Positions 52,177-63,698 of a stretch of 64,000 nucleotides of DNA are shown here, piece after piece (positions within the stretch are counted from its first letter, which is position 1; the number at the start of each line of letters is the position of its first letter). A program made the position numbers and the translations under genes. The notes under the pieces were generated by a model, which saw only the letters and a list, made by a program, of their open reading frames with translations, was not told the origin of the DNA and did no database searches. The stretch covers positions 16,880,202 to 16,944,201 of the forward strand of contig NC_134654.1 in the NCBI RefSeq assembly GCF_030463565.1, given 5' to 3'. The DNA comes from Pelecanus crispus. Its lineage: Eukaryota; Chordata; Aves; Pelecaniformes; Pelecanidae.

Positions 52177-53898
52177 CTGTGCACACAGTCAGCACCGCCA
52201 GCTCTGGCTGCTCCCAGCTTGGAACAGCACAGGGCTGGATGCAGGGAGAGAAGATGTTCTCCCAGCACAGCCACCTCCATCTCCCGCTCTGCCCTCCAGA
52301 GAGGGTTTCAGAGACCCAAGGAGGGGGTCCGCTGAAGTGAGAAGGTAGGTGGTGGATGGGGTGGACCAGGGCTATGAACATCACCTACATCAGCCGGGTG
52401 CGGCCAGGCGCAGGGTATACAGTGTAGGGTGCACAAATACACACAGGGAAAAGGCTCCATTTCCAAGAGAGGTGAGGCAGCTCCAAGGGCAACTTGCCAC
52501 TGGGATGACTTCTCAGAGGACGCTGTGGCTTCCCCACCTCTTGCAGCCTCTAATTCAGGTGCAGCGTGTGGCTCAGAGTCGCGCTTTGCCACACGTCCTG
52601 GGCTCCGTGCTGACTCTGCTGAGCAGCATTTGTGGCCTTGTGTAATACCCAGGTCATGCAGGGTGACCCTGTAAGTCCTGCACAGGCATCAGGGGACATC
52701 CATCCTGCTGGCTGGACACCCAGCTGGGGTGGGAGAGGTGCGTACTCTCCATCCTCAGCTTGTCTGCAATGACCTGTCCCATCTGCTGCAGGAAAAGGTG
52801 GAAAAGCACTGAAGCATCAGCCCTGGATAACCCCGCCTATGGGTGGATGGGACATGGCAGAGGAGAGGCTGTGGGGACAGATGCGGGGACAAAGGTGGCC
52901 TTGGTGGCACCGTGCTCATGGAGGACACAGGCTGTTCCGATGAGGGCAGCTGGCGCAGCCGCGCATGCAGCCCACAGCAAGGGAAGCATGAGGGCATCCC
53001 AACAGCACCTCCTGCCGTTAATGACAGGCCAGACAGCTAATTACAGAGGGCAGGAAATTAAGCATGCAAACAAAGCTTAAGTACTAGGTCAGCACAAGGG
53101 AGTCGGAAAGTCAGCTGCGGGGCAGGTCCCGTCTGGGTGGCACCATGGAGGCACCCTGCCCTCCCCTGCCCGTGGCCCCCGGGGGCTACAGAGGCACATG
53201 CAGAGGGCATGAGGGCAGCGACGTGGGGCAGCGGGTGAGCCACTTGCCAGCGGGGAAATGCTGTGCCAACAAAGCAGGGAATAAGAAAGCCAGGATGGAC
53301 ACGGGTGGTCTTGGAGGCCATCGGCTGCCCTAAGCCTGGCTCGGGGCCAGTGGGGTCCCTGGGGGTTCAAAAAGCATCTCCCCACAGTGCGTTTCCCTGC
53401 TCTACAGGTTGCCTTGGGACAGCAAAGCCGCGCAGGGAGCAAGGCAGCAGCCGCAAGGATGGGGGTGAGCAAGGGCGGCATCTCAGCCGCGGGGGCCACG
53501 CTGCCGTGCCGGCCCGCTCCCCTCTCAACTGCTCGCCTTCAGCGATGGATGTGCAGCGGCCCAGGCTTGCGGTGCCGATGCTTGGGCCTGCCCCTCCTGA
53601 GGGCACCGGGGATGGAGCCGCGGGAGACAGGGAGGGAGCCGGCAACAAATGCGGTAAGAAGGGAGAAGAGCGGGCCGGCCGGCCGGCCCCGGGGGCGGCC
53701 AGCGGGACGGGGGCACGCAGCTGGGGGACGCCAACGCCGTGCTGGGGCAGGGTGCCGGCGTTTCCCAGGAGGGGACGCGAAGCACAAGCCGGGGCCGGGG
53801 CCGCCGCCACGCGCGCACGCCGCCCCAGCCGCGCGACCCGCAGAGACCCCGCCCCCGCCCCGCCCCTTCCGTGACAGCAGTGTCCCCGCCCCCCGCCC

Positions 53899-53911
53899 TG
53901 ACGTTGCATCA
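53899..53911 (-). promoter_or_regulatory. Composite CRE half-site / C/EBP-ATF (CARE-like) element
   Basis: TGACGTTGCATCA on +, read TGATGCAACGTCA on -, joins TGATGCAA (the core bound by ATF4-C/EBP dimers in amino-acid response elements) to CGTCA, a CREB/ATF half-site. It sits between GC boxes about 90 bases before the best exon 1 donor, a typical promoter-proximal position. Function is inferred from the motif alone. Confidence 0.5.
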
Positions 53912-53944
53912 CGGGCGCGGCCCCGCCCCCCGGAGTACCCGGAT

Positions 53945-54000
53945 GAGGCAGACCCGGCGCCGGCGGGTGGTGCTGCGGCTGTGACAGGGGATGCGCTCCG
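53945..54000 (+). other. NDEL1: Putative NDEL1 noncoding exon 1 (donor at 54001)
   Basis: GCTCCG|GTGAGTGG at 54000/54001 is a near-consensus 5' splice site directly downstream of the GC-box/CRE cluster. It would end a short untranslated first exon joined to the acceptor at 63600. The 5' end given is a guess. A second strong donor (GAGC|GTGAGTG, GT at 54498) could serve an alternative first exon starting after the CCAAT pair at 54153-54237. Confidence 0.45.
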
Positions 54001-54152
54001 GTGAGTGGCGGCGGCTGCGGAGGCCGGGGACCCCCGCGGCGGCCTCCAGCCGGCCTGGCGAGGGGGGAACGCGGGTGGGACGGGAGGGGACGCGGCAGCG
54101 GGGGGGCGTCCCTCGCGGTGCCGGGGGCTGCGGGTCCCGCACCCCTCTGCCG

Positions 54153-54237
54153 ATTGGCTGCAAACTGACAACGGGGCAGGTCCCGCCCTCCCCCGCGCGC
54201 CGTTGGCTGGCGGCGCCGCCCCGCCGGTTCCCATTGG
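54153..54237 (-). promoter_or_regulatory. Pair of inverted CCAAT (NF-Y) boxes
   Basis: GATTGGCTG (ATTGG at 54153-54157) and CCATTGGCGG (ATTGG at 54233-54237) are 80 bases apart with GC boxes between them. This is a common NF-Y/Sp1 arrangement and may mark a second transcription start within the island. Confidence 0.45.
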
Positions 54238-55702
54238 CGGAAGCGAGTGCTTGTCACTGGCCGGCCCGGCTCGGCCCTGCCTGCGCGGCCGCCGCCCTGC
54301 GCGAGCCGGTTCCCCCCGCCCGTCGCCTCCTGGGGGCCGGCGGGCAGAGCCCGGGGCCGGGAGCCGCTGAGGCCGCGGCAGCGCGGGGTGGGCGACGCGG
54401 TGTCCGGGCACCGCTGCCCGCCGGGGCCGGCCGTGCCTGCCCGGAAGCAGCTGCCTGCGGGGGAAAACCCCCTTTTTACAGGTATTTTCAGCTGAGCGTG
54501 AGTGAAGGCGCCACGTCTGGTTGGCACTGCCTTCCCGCGGGCAGGCTCGGCGGCGGAGCCTGGGTTTGCCTGAGAACTCCTGGTTCTGGGCCCCGAGCTG
54601 CCCGCTCTCCTGTGCGTGCTGGCGGTGCCTGGGCTGTGGGCGCCTGCTGTGGCCGGGCCCGGAGGAAGTAAACGCGATTTCTTACTGCACCATCGCGCCT
54701 CGCTTCCCCTCGTCGCACGTCCTTGCAGGGACGTACATCGGCCTGTGAACGCGTCAGGGTTTGGCAAGCCCGGGTCAGGGTATCTAGCGGCTGACGGGGA
54801 GGGAGGGTGGCCGGGGCGGTTATAGCAGCCCAATGGTGCGCTTCTGCGGCAAGGGTCAGAGGGAAATTGCAGAATTCGGATGGGTTAAGCCAAAACTGCC
54901 CAACCGACAGAGCCTGTCCGGCTCCTGAGCTATTCCTGTCTGCCCTCGGGTCTGCAGGCGGGAGGCAGGCGCCCTGACTCACCCCCAGGTCCCGCCGTCC
55001 CCGGGGCTGTGGCAGTGACTCCCTCCCGATGTCTGAGAGGAAAGGACACTTTTTTTTTCCTTGCTCTCTGCTGAACTGTGGTGGGCTGTGCTGTGCTGTC
55101 TTGCACCAGGGAGGAGGGCAGCCAGGATGGCTTTGATGGTGGCGGGTTGCTTTTGACTTCACTCCTTCATAAGAGCAATTTCCAAATGCAAAGGGACTTA
55201 ACCGTGTGTGTTTGTAGAAGCATGCGGCAGAGTAAGTTTGGTGACTTTCCTGGGTGGCATCAGGGAGCGTGGCTGCTCCCTTTATAGTCACTCTGCCTCC
55301 TTTGTAGGTGGCTTTGTCCCAGAAGGTGTTTATTTTTCTGTCGTCTGCTCCCAGTCACAGACAAAGAACTGGACATATGATTTGCCCTCATTCTCATAAA
55401 ATACTTGGTATATCAGATGCCTAGGGTACATCTCTATCGAGTATTTTTCAGTAATTCTGTACGGGTTTTTCTCTGAGGTTTTTATCGCCTCCATCTCAGC
55501 TTAGTGAGTCTTGTTGTATTTCATATAAACATGACCAAACTCAAACAGTCCCTGCCTCGTACTCCCAGTTTGATGAGTTTGACCCAAATTGCAGCAGACA
55601 TGCCATAATGGATGAACACATCTGACACAAGAGGAAATACATGACTAGAGTAGACTTCCAGTTAAGTGACTTCTCATTAATGCATCTCTCTCTCCTTCCT
55701 AG

Positions 55703-55777
55703 GGAGGAGGAGAGCCATCCTCGCGCACCCGCAGCCCAGCTTCATCGCTCTCAGCCAGTTTGTGCCGGGAGTATTCG
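55703..55777 (+). other. Exon-like GC-rich segment inside NDEL1 intron 1
   Basis: A strong polypyrimidine acceptor (CTCTCTCTCCTTCCTAG, AG at 55701-55702) is followed by 75 bases with several CpGs, unlike the AT-rich surroundings, and then a possible donor (TTCG|GTGACT). It has no ATG. It could be an optional 5' UTR exon of NDEL1 or chance. Confidence 0.25.
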
Positions 55778-58700
55778 GTGACTCAGGGCTTCTCTCTTCC
55801 CTCTGAAACTATCTTGACTTGGTCATGAGTTCAGAGAGGCAGAGGGTACTTCTGGTGTTTATTGCCCTGAGAAGTGGTTAAGTATATGAAACCACAGTAG
55901 AAGAGTTCTTTAGATAGTTGAGCAATTTTTTTCTTTTTTTTTTCTTTTTTTTTTCTCCCCTTTTTCCAGAAACAATTCCTGGGCACCTGCTGAGGGTAGG
56001 TGGCCTCGTCAAGGTCAGTGTTTTCTTACAGGTATTAGTAACTGTAAGAGGAAGGAGTTGTCCTGGGGCAGAAAAATGACTAGGAGGCTTTTATATTTAT
56101 TTATTTCTATTTAAATTTGATGTGTCAGCAAAGTGACTGCACAGGCATGCTGGTTGACAGCGCCGGTTAAAGGCAGTTGTACAGAATATGACAGGTGGGC
56201 GTTAAGTAGTGCATTTTTTGGATTAACAGTGTTAGGTCTGCCCTGGAAGAGATCCTCTGTCTTGCTTTTAGAGCCAGACCTGGCTGGGCTCTGTATTCAT
56301 CTTGTATACGCAGGGGCAGAGCCCAGGCATTCTCCTTTTGGTTCGCACATGTGAAGATTTGATCTTGCATGTCATTGGGAATTAGAGGTGAAGGTATGTG
56401 TTCAGAGGCATAGTGATTTAATTTCCTCACCCTCTTGTGAGGGTAATGTGAAGAGGGGGGAAAGCCCTCTTTTTTTTTTTTTTCCCTTCCCTGACTCTTT
56501 AGAGGTTGCAGACATGTGAGGTAATACCTCATTTGGTGGAGAAGGAAAGAGAAGACAAAGAAGAAAGTGGAGAGAATACACAAGACTGATGATGTCTGTG
56601 ACCTTGATGCCACAATGAGTCGTCTCTGGAGTCATGTCTGGGAGTAGACTACCAAAACGTATGGCAACAAAGTACTATTTATTCCCTCAGTCTATTACAG
56701 TTATTTTTGAGAAGCAGGGAAAGTCAGACTACAGAAAGAAAATGGTCTTTTTATAGTAGTTCGTGATGTTTGTGATGCCATAAACATGATCAAGATAAAC
56801 TATGAAGTATGTTCAAGCAAACTGTCTTTTCACTACTGTACTCATCCATGAGCAAAACAAGACATACCCATCAGAGCATATTTTTCTTGATATGACTGTG
56901 TCCCTCGAGGGCTCTTCTGTTGATAAAGCTCAGTAGCAGATTGTGCTGCTTCCTTGTCCTGATCAATGCAGAGTTTGGGGCCTTATTTTAACTCTCATCT
57001 TGTTAAGGTCTTACTAAAGAGACCTAAGGCCCTGCCTGTTGATGGCTGGCCTCTGACTTTGGGTAGTATTTTTTCAAAACCATTTTCCCCTCCCTAGCAC
57101 TGGTAGAACTTCAGAGATGTAAAAGCAACAGAATTCACTCCTCTTGGAAGAAACCTGTGCTAAGTGCTTTTCACTTTAAGTTTCTTGGTCACTTGTCATT
57201 CTGCAGTGTCCAGAAGCATCTTAGCCCTCTGGCCACCATGTTTCCAGGGAATGTTGTCATTGGGATGGTATTAATTGCTGAGATAATAGGGAGGCCCAAG
57301 GGACCCATGTGCTGTCATTTGTTGCAAGCTCTTTGCTGTGCATGTCATAAGCTCTCGGATAAATTCATTGCTTCTGGGTAGGATGCTCTGTAATTTTTGA
57401 AGGTTTAAAGAGAAACCAGGCAACTATGAGTTTGAGAAGATGACAGTTGGGTGGATAATCTCCAGAGGTGGGGGTGGTGCAGGCATGTGGCAGCTTGTGC
57501 CAGCTGTCAGCCTCCATTGTAGAGTCAGGATCAGTGCTCCTGGTGCTCATCGTATCTCACCGACTTTTCTAAGAGGTGGTTTTCCAGAGAGCTAAGACTA
57601 AGGCAGGAAGAAGCGTATCCTTTTCACAGCCTTAATTTCCTTCTCAGTTTGCTGTTTACTCCACACCCTTCTGCTCTGTGTGGATCCGTCCCTCTGGGTT
57701 TGCCAGGTATGGAGCTGGGAGCAAATTGTTCTCATGGTCAGGCCCAGGTTGCTCTGGGACATGCACGTCTTCAGGGGCCTTTTCTTCATCTGTGCAGATA
57801 CTGAACCTGCATTAGGAGCACCAACCTCTTCAGATTTTCCTTTTTCAGGCACTTCAGGGGTGTTACTTGGGAACAAATACAGGTCGGATGTCTTAAAGTT
57901 CTCATGTTTGTGAAAGGGTTAAATGTTTTTTTAATACTAAATTCTGATGTCTCTGGTAGTTGTAGCTTGATTTCTGAAAAGAGCCTTCTTGCATCAGTAC
58001 CTTTCTTCTGGTTTCAAGGCTTGCATGGCAGTGCTAGCTAACTCATCAAGGGGTTTTTTTTTTGCCCCACTGGATATCATACATTCACAAGGTGTGCAAG
58101 TCTTGGCCATGTGGTGTAAAGCATACCTGTTTTATTTGATTAATAAGGCCGATTCCACAAGAGGCTGTTGAGATAAGAAGGCTTTACTGTATGCTGCTTG
58201 GTTATCTTAAAGGCTTTTAGTCTGAACCTGGCACAAAGTTCCTGCAGGTAGGATTTGGTTATCTTCTGCCTCCTGTGCTGTCCAAATTGGAAATGCAGGA
58301 TTTATTATTACACCAGAGGAAGGAGTGTTGTGCTGATGCTGGGCTCTGTGACTTTTTTTCCCTGAAAGCTCATATGCTGCTGTTCTAAGAGGCAAGGAGG
58401 CATTTGTTGTGGTTCACCAGAGAACATTCAGTTCAAAAATAGTATTGCAGGAAAAGACAGAGGTTTGCTTTCTGAAGCAGCAATGGAAGCAGGCAGCCTT
58501 CCAAAACGCATATGAAAATGCCTCCAGCTCTTATTTCAGGATGAGAAAAACAAACTCAAATTGATTGGTGAAATCTAATCCATGGCTTTTGTTTGTTTGT
58601 TTTCCATATTCTAATAAGTGAAAAACAGTGCAAACTTGCTTTGGTTTTTGGCTAGAGTGCTCAGGTTCCTTTGCTTTGAATCCTGATTGGGTTTTGGAAA

Positions 58701-60539
58701 AAAATCCAGAGCTTCAGGGGTTTGGGGGGTTACCTGTTGGTTCTTGTGGTTTGAGAAGGTGTAGAATGGTGGAAACAGGATTTCTTCTGCTTTTCTGTCT
58801 GTGAATCAGCATAAAATGGGAAGAGGAAGAAGACCTGGTTTGCTGACAGTCCTTCCTGCTCTTCGTGGCAGCTCTGGACGGTGCCAGCACACAACAGCAA
58901 GTTGTTCCCTGCAAGAACGGGATGACCATAGCAATTACGTGGGTCTTGGCAGTTCTGGGGACTCTGATAGCCAGAATGGGTTGTTATTTTGAGAACTGAA
59001 GGCCAGAGGTGAGCTTGACAGAATTTCTTTATCAAGTCCTATTTTAGGTATTTACTTGTTTAATTTGAAAGGCCCATGGATGTTTGCATTTCCTTTGGTG
59101 GTGGGGCAGCAATGTGTGGATGGGGGAGTCTTAGCACTGTGGCTTGTTGCACCTGAGTGGCATTACTTTGCTTAATTCTTTGTGTTTGGTGTCTGAAAAT
59201 ATTGGGTAAACAGGATTGTGAAGAAGAAAGCTGGTGGCCTATGTGCAGGAAAACGACCTGTTCATGAACATTAAATAATATTCATTCACTTTAGCTTACA
59301 AGTATTTGCCATATAGTTTTAAATGGGAGAATGTGGTGTGGTTAAAATCAGGAGGGATGGCTTATCCAGCTGCTTGGGATGCTGCAGATACATCCTGGGT
59401 GAATTGCAGCTGCCTTTGAGTAGTACGTAAAATCATTTTGGACATGCTTCTATAGCTCATCCTTACCACGATGCGTCAGTGAATTAAGTTGACTTTGAGA
59501 GTGGGGAGGAGTGGATTCCCAGCCGTGGGAAGGGGTGGGTAAAAGTTGAAGCATAGTGTTATATTTCAAGCTTCATGTTTTGATCTGATATTTGATCCAA
59601 ACCCTAGCAGCAGCCTCCAGTCACATAGAGAGCCCAGGAAGCTTTTTTAAGGTACTGTGTTACACTTCAAGCTGTGTTTGTGTTTTCATGACTTAGCGGA
59701 AAGGTGGCTGCTTAAAGATTTTGGTTTGGCCTTGAATGCAAGATTCCTTAAGCTACTTGAAAAATACCATCTGCATGTTAGTTTAGTTACTTCTGCTACA
59801 TATTGGATTCAGCCTTTGGCTCTTGCAATATCCAGAGGATACTAAGCATCTCACTTGTAAGGAGGCTTTTGGAGGTGGGAAACCAGATTTGTCCTGTACA
59901 AAACCCCCCGGATTTAGAGAAGTTCTTAACCTACAAGCTGCATTTTTTTTGAGTGATCACAGCATGGAAAAGCGGTTCCATTTTAACAGTGGAGAGTTAC
60001 TCTGTCCCGCTGACTCTGTAAGGGGAGGCTTGAAAGGAGCCACCGTGTTTTGAACATAGTTCTTGTTTGAGAGCTGCTTCGGATCCTGGAGTTATGCCCG
60101 CATAGCTGAGTTTTCCCAGGGTGCTGCGTGAATGCTAAGCGTGTTGTAATGAATTTCGAGTGGGCAGCAGCATAAGCCTGCTCTCATTTTCCCTGGAAGA
60201 CGCTGCTGCATTGTCTTGTCTGTATCCTGAAAGCCTCAGTGTTGTTTGTCAAAGGCTTGATTCTGCAAGTGCCATGTATGCGAAGAAGCCCATGAATAGG
60301 AAGGACTTGCCGTGCTGGTTCTCGGCTCCTCACGTAATGCCCAGAGCCAGAGCAACCGGCAACAGGCTGAAGCAAAGCAGTTTTTGTTAAAGTCCTGGTA
60401 TTCTGTGGGCATGCACTCTCCCACACATGAGATGTTTAAAATTGTCTAGTTATGTTCTGATAAGGCCTAGGAGTTGCTTTCTGCCAGGCATATGCATGTG
60501 TTTAGGTAGGCCCTTGTTTCTGTGCCATATATAGAGGGA

Positions 60540-60635
60540 CTGGGCAAAGGTTGGCGGAAGTGAAGTGATGTGATTTGCTTATGGCCACATGTGTGCTGGT
60601 GGCAAGTTGAGAAGCTGTCTGCATCTCCCAACTCT
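60540..60635 (-). repeat. Possible ancient MIR/L2-like relic
   Basis: The order 'gatttgcttatggccacatgtg', 'tggtggcaagttgagaagc' and 'catctcccaactctcaaact' loosely follows the reversed MIR block 'gacttgcccaaggtcacacagc..agtggcagagctggga'. It is very diverged. Confidence 0.25.
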
Positions 60636-62193
60636 CAAACTAGTATTTTGGCCATGAACCAACTTGTTTGCAGACTGTGTATATGTGCTGTTATCTCTTT
60701 CTCTTGCTCCTCACGCATGTGAGGGAAGACAAGTGATGTAACTGTACAAAAACTCGGATATGGATGTTGAAGCTTAGTGTTGCATGCTGGCATTAGCATC
60801 TGATGTAGGTGTTTATGCATTGCAGTTAGCAGATCAAAAATCCATGCTGATAGCGTTAGGCATGATGGTAGACATGGGGCGTGGGTAATCATGAGCTATC
60901 ACCTGCTTAAGCAAGGTGGGCAAGGGATGGTGGACTTGGAAAAGGTCAGCTTGCTCCCGCTGGGTGGGTTTAGGAAGGAAGAGTTGCTGCCGAGGGGCCT
61001 GAAGTATGAGGGCTGAATCTCCTCCCTCTGGTGTCTAAAAGGGAAGGGTCTTTTGACAAGGCTGGGGCTGGGGGGAGGGCACGGAAATCTCCGGCACTGG
61101 CAGCTGGTGACTCCGTAAGTACTTGTGGGTCCCAGACAGCCCTTGCTGCTCTCATGCAGACTGCCATGTTTGCAGGGATTCCTCGGTTGTTTATCTCCAA
61201 GGATGTGCCCTGTGTGAGCAGACAGGGAGGAGTCTTGGGCCCAGGTGTACCTTATCTTGGCTACTTCTAGGAAACAATGTTAAGATGCTTCCTTGTACAA
61301 ACTTTTTTCTAAACACATCCTGAATTTTGCTGACAGGTGGCTTCCTGGATGTTTACCTTTTGAGATCAGCTCCTCTGGAGCTGTGGGAGCGGACCCGGTT
61401 CTGTGCTACGCCTCATTTATTTTGGGGAGAATGTACTTCTTGCTGATCTAAGCCTCTTGAAGTGTGCCAGTTTAGAGCTGAGTGCATTAGAGGGAAAGGT
61501 CAGAAGGCTTTTACTGAAGCGGTTTCAGTAAGATCAGTGCAGGACTGATGTTACAGGCAGCATGCATTGGTAGCCGAGTCGAGCTGTTCACCTCTTTCTG
61601 GCAATCTGAATCACAGTTCCGGAGCTAACTGACATGTGCCTGAGCCACAGCAGATGTCTGCTCGCCTTAATGCACCCGGCTGCAAAACCACGACAGTCTG
61701 GGAGGTGATTCATGGGCTCTACCTCCACTGTAAACAGTCTTTTGCGTAGGACTTAAGATTTGTCCCTGTGTTGTGATTAAGCTGCCTTGGTAACAGGTGC
61801 AACAACTGAAGCAAATACACCCGAAGAAATTTTTATCTGAAGAGGTACAGCAGGACTGAAAATACATGTGGTGGGGGAATTATAATGGCTCCACATGTAT
61901 GTTTTGTTTTCTTAGTACAGGGCAATGCAGAAAAGGAAACACCATCAGTTCTCTCGGGCAGCGTGGAGACCTGGTTCATGACAAACTTGCTTCTACGATA
62001 AAGCTGTGAAGTTAAGTAAACACAGTGTGAGAGTTGGGGTGTTTTCAAGGCACTTAGCACCCTCTGGATAAATTTGATTTTGTGCCCTTGCACTGTGGCA
62101 GCTGCAGTCCCAGCTGAAGAATAAATGTGCCAGTTCTGCCCAGCTTTATTTGTGAGATAAGTGCCAGTCTCTGAAATGAGCCTGTCTGCCCTC

Positions 62194-62227
62194 TGATGAA
62201 AGCATGGCATTGATGAAAGCATGGCAT
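62194..62227. repeat. Perfect 17-bp tandem duplication
   Basis: TGATGAAAGCATGGCAT at 62194-62210 is repeated exactly at 62211-62227, which suggests a recent local duplication in the intron. Confidence 0.9.
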
Positions 62228-63600
62228 TGTTTTGTCCCACTTTTAGGTGTCTTAAAATGTGGGTCACTGAGATGCAGGACATATTAGTGTAACAATTTTA
62301 GGCCTGAAGGGACAGTGTTGGCTATTGATGCCTGTTAGAGTGTGAAAGTCAGGACTTCTAGGTCAGCTATTACTGATAGATGAGTTTGATGCAAGCGTTG
62401 TTTAAAGCCTCTGCTTTAAACAGAGGTTGGTTTCAGCTTGTTCTTTTCTGGATCTTAGTAACAGAATTTGAGTCTTGGCTTTTGGGGAGAAAAAAAAAGA
62501 TGCCTACTTGTAAAAGAGTTGCGGGATTGCTTGGGGAGAGTTCAGAAATGGTACACGGTGTGGTGTATCTCCTGGCTGTGGTTGGGAACTGGGCCTATCT
62601 GAACGCTACTCTTGGTCCTGCTGTGCATGGCAGGACCATGACCACCACTTCTTCATCTTCATCAGCTTCTGAGACCTGGTGTGTGTCAAGGCCTCAAATG
62701 TCTTGTGTCCCCCTGCCTGGACTGTGTATTTGCTCTATTACTGAGCAGCAGTATAAAAAGTACACGTTGGGTTTGTGTTTCTTATGCTGGGTAATAGCCA
62801 AGCAGTGATGCAAATGGCATCCAGTGGTCCAAGCAGCTGAAGAAAGGAGGTCTTCATCCAGAGAGCGTGGTCCCCCTGCTTTGGTGCGGGAAGCTGGTCC
62901 TCTGAACACCTCCAGGCTGGAAGTGCTGTTGTATGATGCGACCATGTAATTTTATGAGAGAGGCTGATCTTTCTTGTGTCTGTTTGAGAGGACAGAGGGA
63001 GTAAAACTATATGGATAACTTCTGTTACCTACCTGTTTTACACAAAAGCAGGAATTAGCTAGGACTCAACACAGGAAAAGTAAATTGAATTTTAATCTCC
63101 ACAGCACAGCATGTTAGTGGTTGACCTCAGAGTGTTTGTCTTCATTCATCAAATGCCTTTGCAGCTCTAATAGGAGTTGTAGTGTGCATCACTGTGTTGG
63201 CGACAGGAGGCAAAATCTCTTTAAGAACATTTTATGAACAAAAGTGGAAACTGTGATAGCTGTAAAATTTAATATCTTTATCAACTGTGGTCCTAAGTGA
63301 GCTTGTGGCATTCACTGGTGTTTCAGTGGCAAGTACCAAATACAGTCAAAATTTCTGGTCTTATTTCAGGCTGCTGCATGAGCATTTCCAGAAGCTTGGT
63401 AAAATTATGTTGCTTGTTGTGGCAGGTCTCTGTGCTGAATGATGCTTGTTAGGGATCATTAACATCCCACTTGCAGGTGCCAAGTCTGGATGCCGCTGTC
63501 AGAAACGCTGTGGTGATGAAGCCCATTACACAGCAGCAGTTTCAGGGACAGTCTGCCTGTCTATTTATCCTGAGTGTATTCTTATGTTTGTATCCTGCAG

Positions 63601-63698
63601 GTCATATTGATCATGGACAGTGAAGAAATCCCGACTTTTTCAAGTCCAAAGGAGGAAACTGCGTATTGGAAAGAGCTTTCCTTGAAGTACAAACAAAG
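63601..63698 (+). CDS. NDEL1: NDEL1 exon 2, first coding exon (5' part of the gene)
   Basis: NDEL1 is a coiled-coil adaptor that binds LIS1 and cytoplasmic dynein and acts in nuclear migration, centrosome and spindle work and neuronal transport. The exon follows the acceptor CCTGCAG (ends 63600). It has 12 untranslated bases and then ATG at 63613 in a strong context (ATCATGG). Residues 1-28 read [15 protein letters not shown] then [13 protein letters not shown], closely matching the NDEL1 N-terminus ([27 protein letters not shown]) and clearly differing from the paralogue NDE1. The donor AAAG|GTACTG (GT at 63699-63700) leaves two bases AG, which with the next exon would make the conserved serine, so the splice phase fits. 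Differences from human fall in residues 3-12, outside the coiled coil. The remaining exons are beyond the window. Confidence 0.92.

Larger units (their letters stand above)
40390..53419. other. Intergenic region between RNF222 and the NDEL1 promoter (including the RNF222 5' side)
   Basis: No recognisable coding exon in about 13 kb. Long frames near 48.8-49.7 kb come from C-rich low-complexity sequence. The stretch holds a polypurine tract, a short duplication, one SINE, a C-rich degenerate array and a 31-bp minisatellite (all listed). The RNF222 first exon and promoter must lie somewhere here. Confidence 0.55.
53420..55010 (+). promoter_or_regulatory. NDEL1: CpG island containing the NDEL1 promoter
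   Basis: CpG dinucleotides are dense from about 53.42 kb to 55.0 kb and sparse on both sides. There are multiple GC boxes (CCGCCCC near 53840-53870, 53925 and 54180-54225), no TATA box, and inverted CCAAT boxes. This is the usual promoter type of broadly expressed vertebrate genes. NDEL1 exon 2, with the start codon, is 9 kb downstream on the + strand, and human NDEL1 likewise begins with a noncoding exon in a CpG island. The island also creates long spurious open frames, including 488 codons on the minus strand. Confidence 0.85.
54001..63600 (+). other. NDEL1: NDEL1 intron 1 (predicted)
   Basis: About 9.6 kb from the CpG-island donor to the acceptor TTTGTATCCTGCAG ending at 63600. The right part is visibly AT-richer than the intergenic sequence to the left. 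It carries T-rich runs (55928-55970 and 56470-56484) and no recognisable coding exon. One GC-rich exon-like segment near 55.7 kb is listed separately. If transcription starts elsewhere the left boundary moves. Confidence 0.6.

Noticed and set aside
53367-54833. 488-codon open frame on the minus strand (and a 290-codon frame nested within its span)
   Set aside because: It coincides with the CpG island, where stop codons are rare by composition. The translation is Pro/Arg/Ala/Gly low complexity with no domain, and overlapping frames are open too.
62380-62808. 142-codon + frame in NDEL1 intron 1
   Set aside because: No domain, contains a Thr/Ser low-complexity run, and no conserved context. It is intronic sequence.
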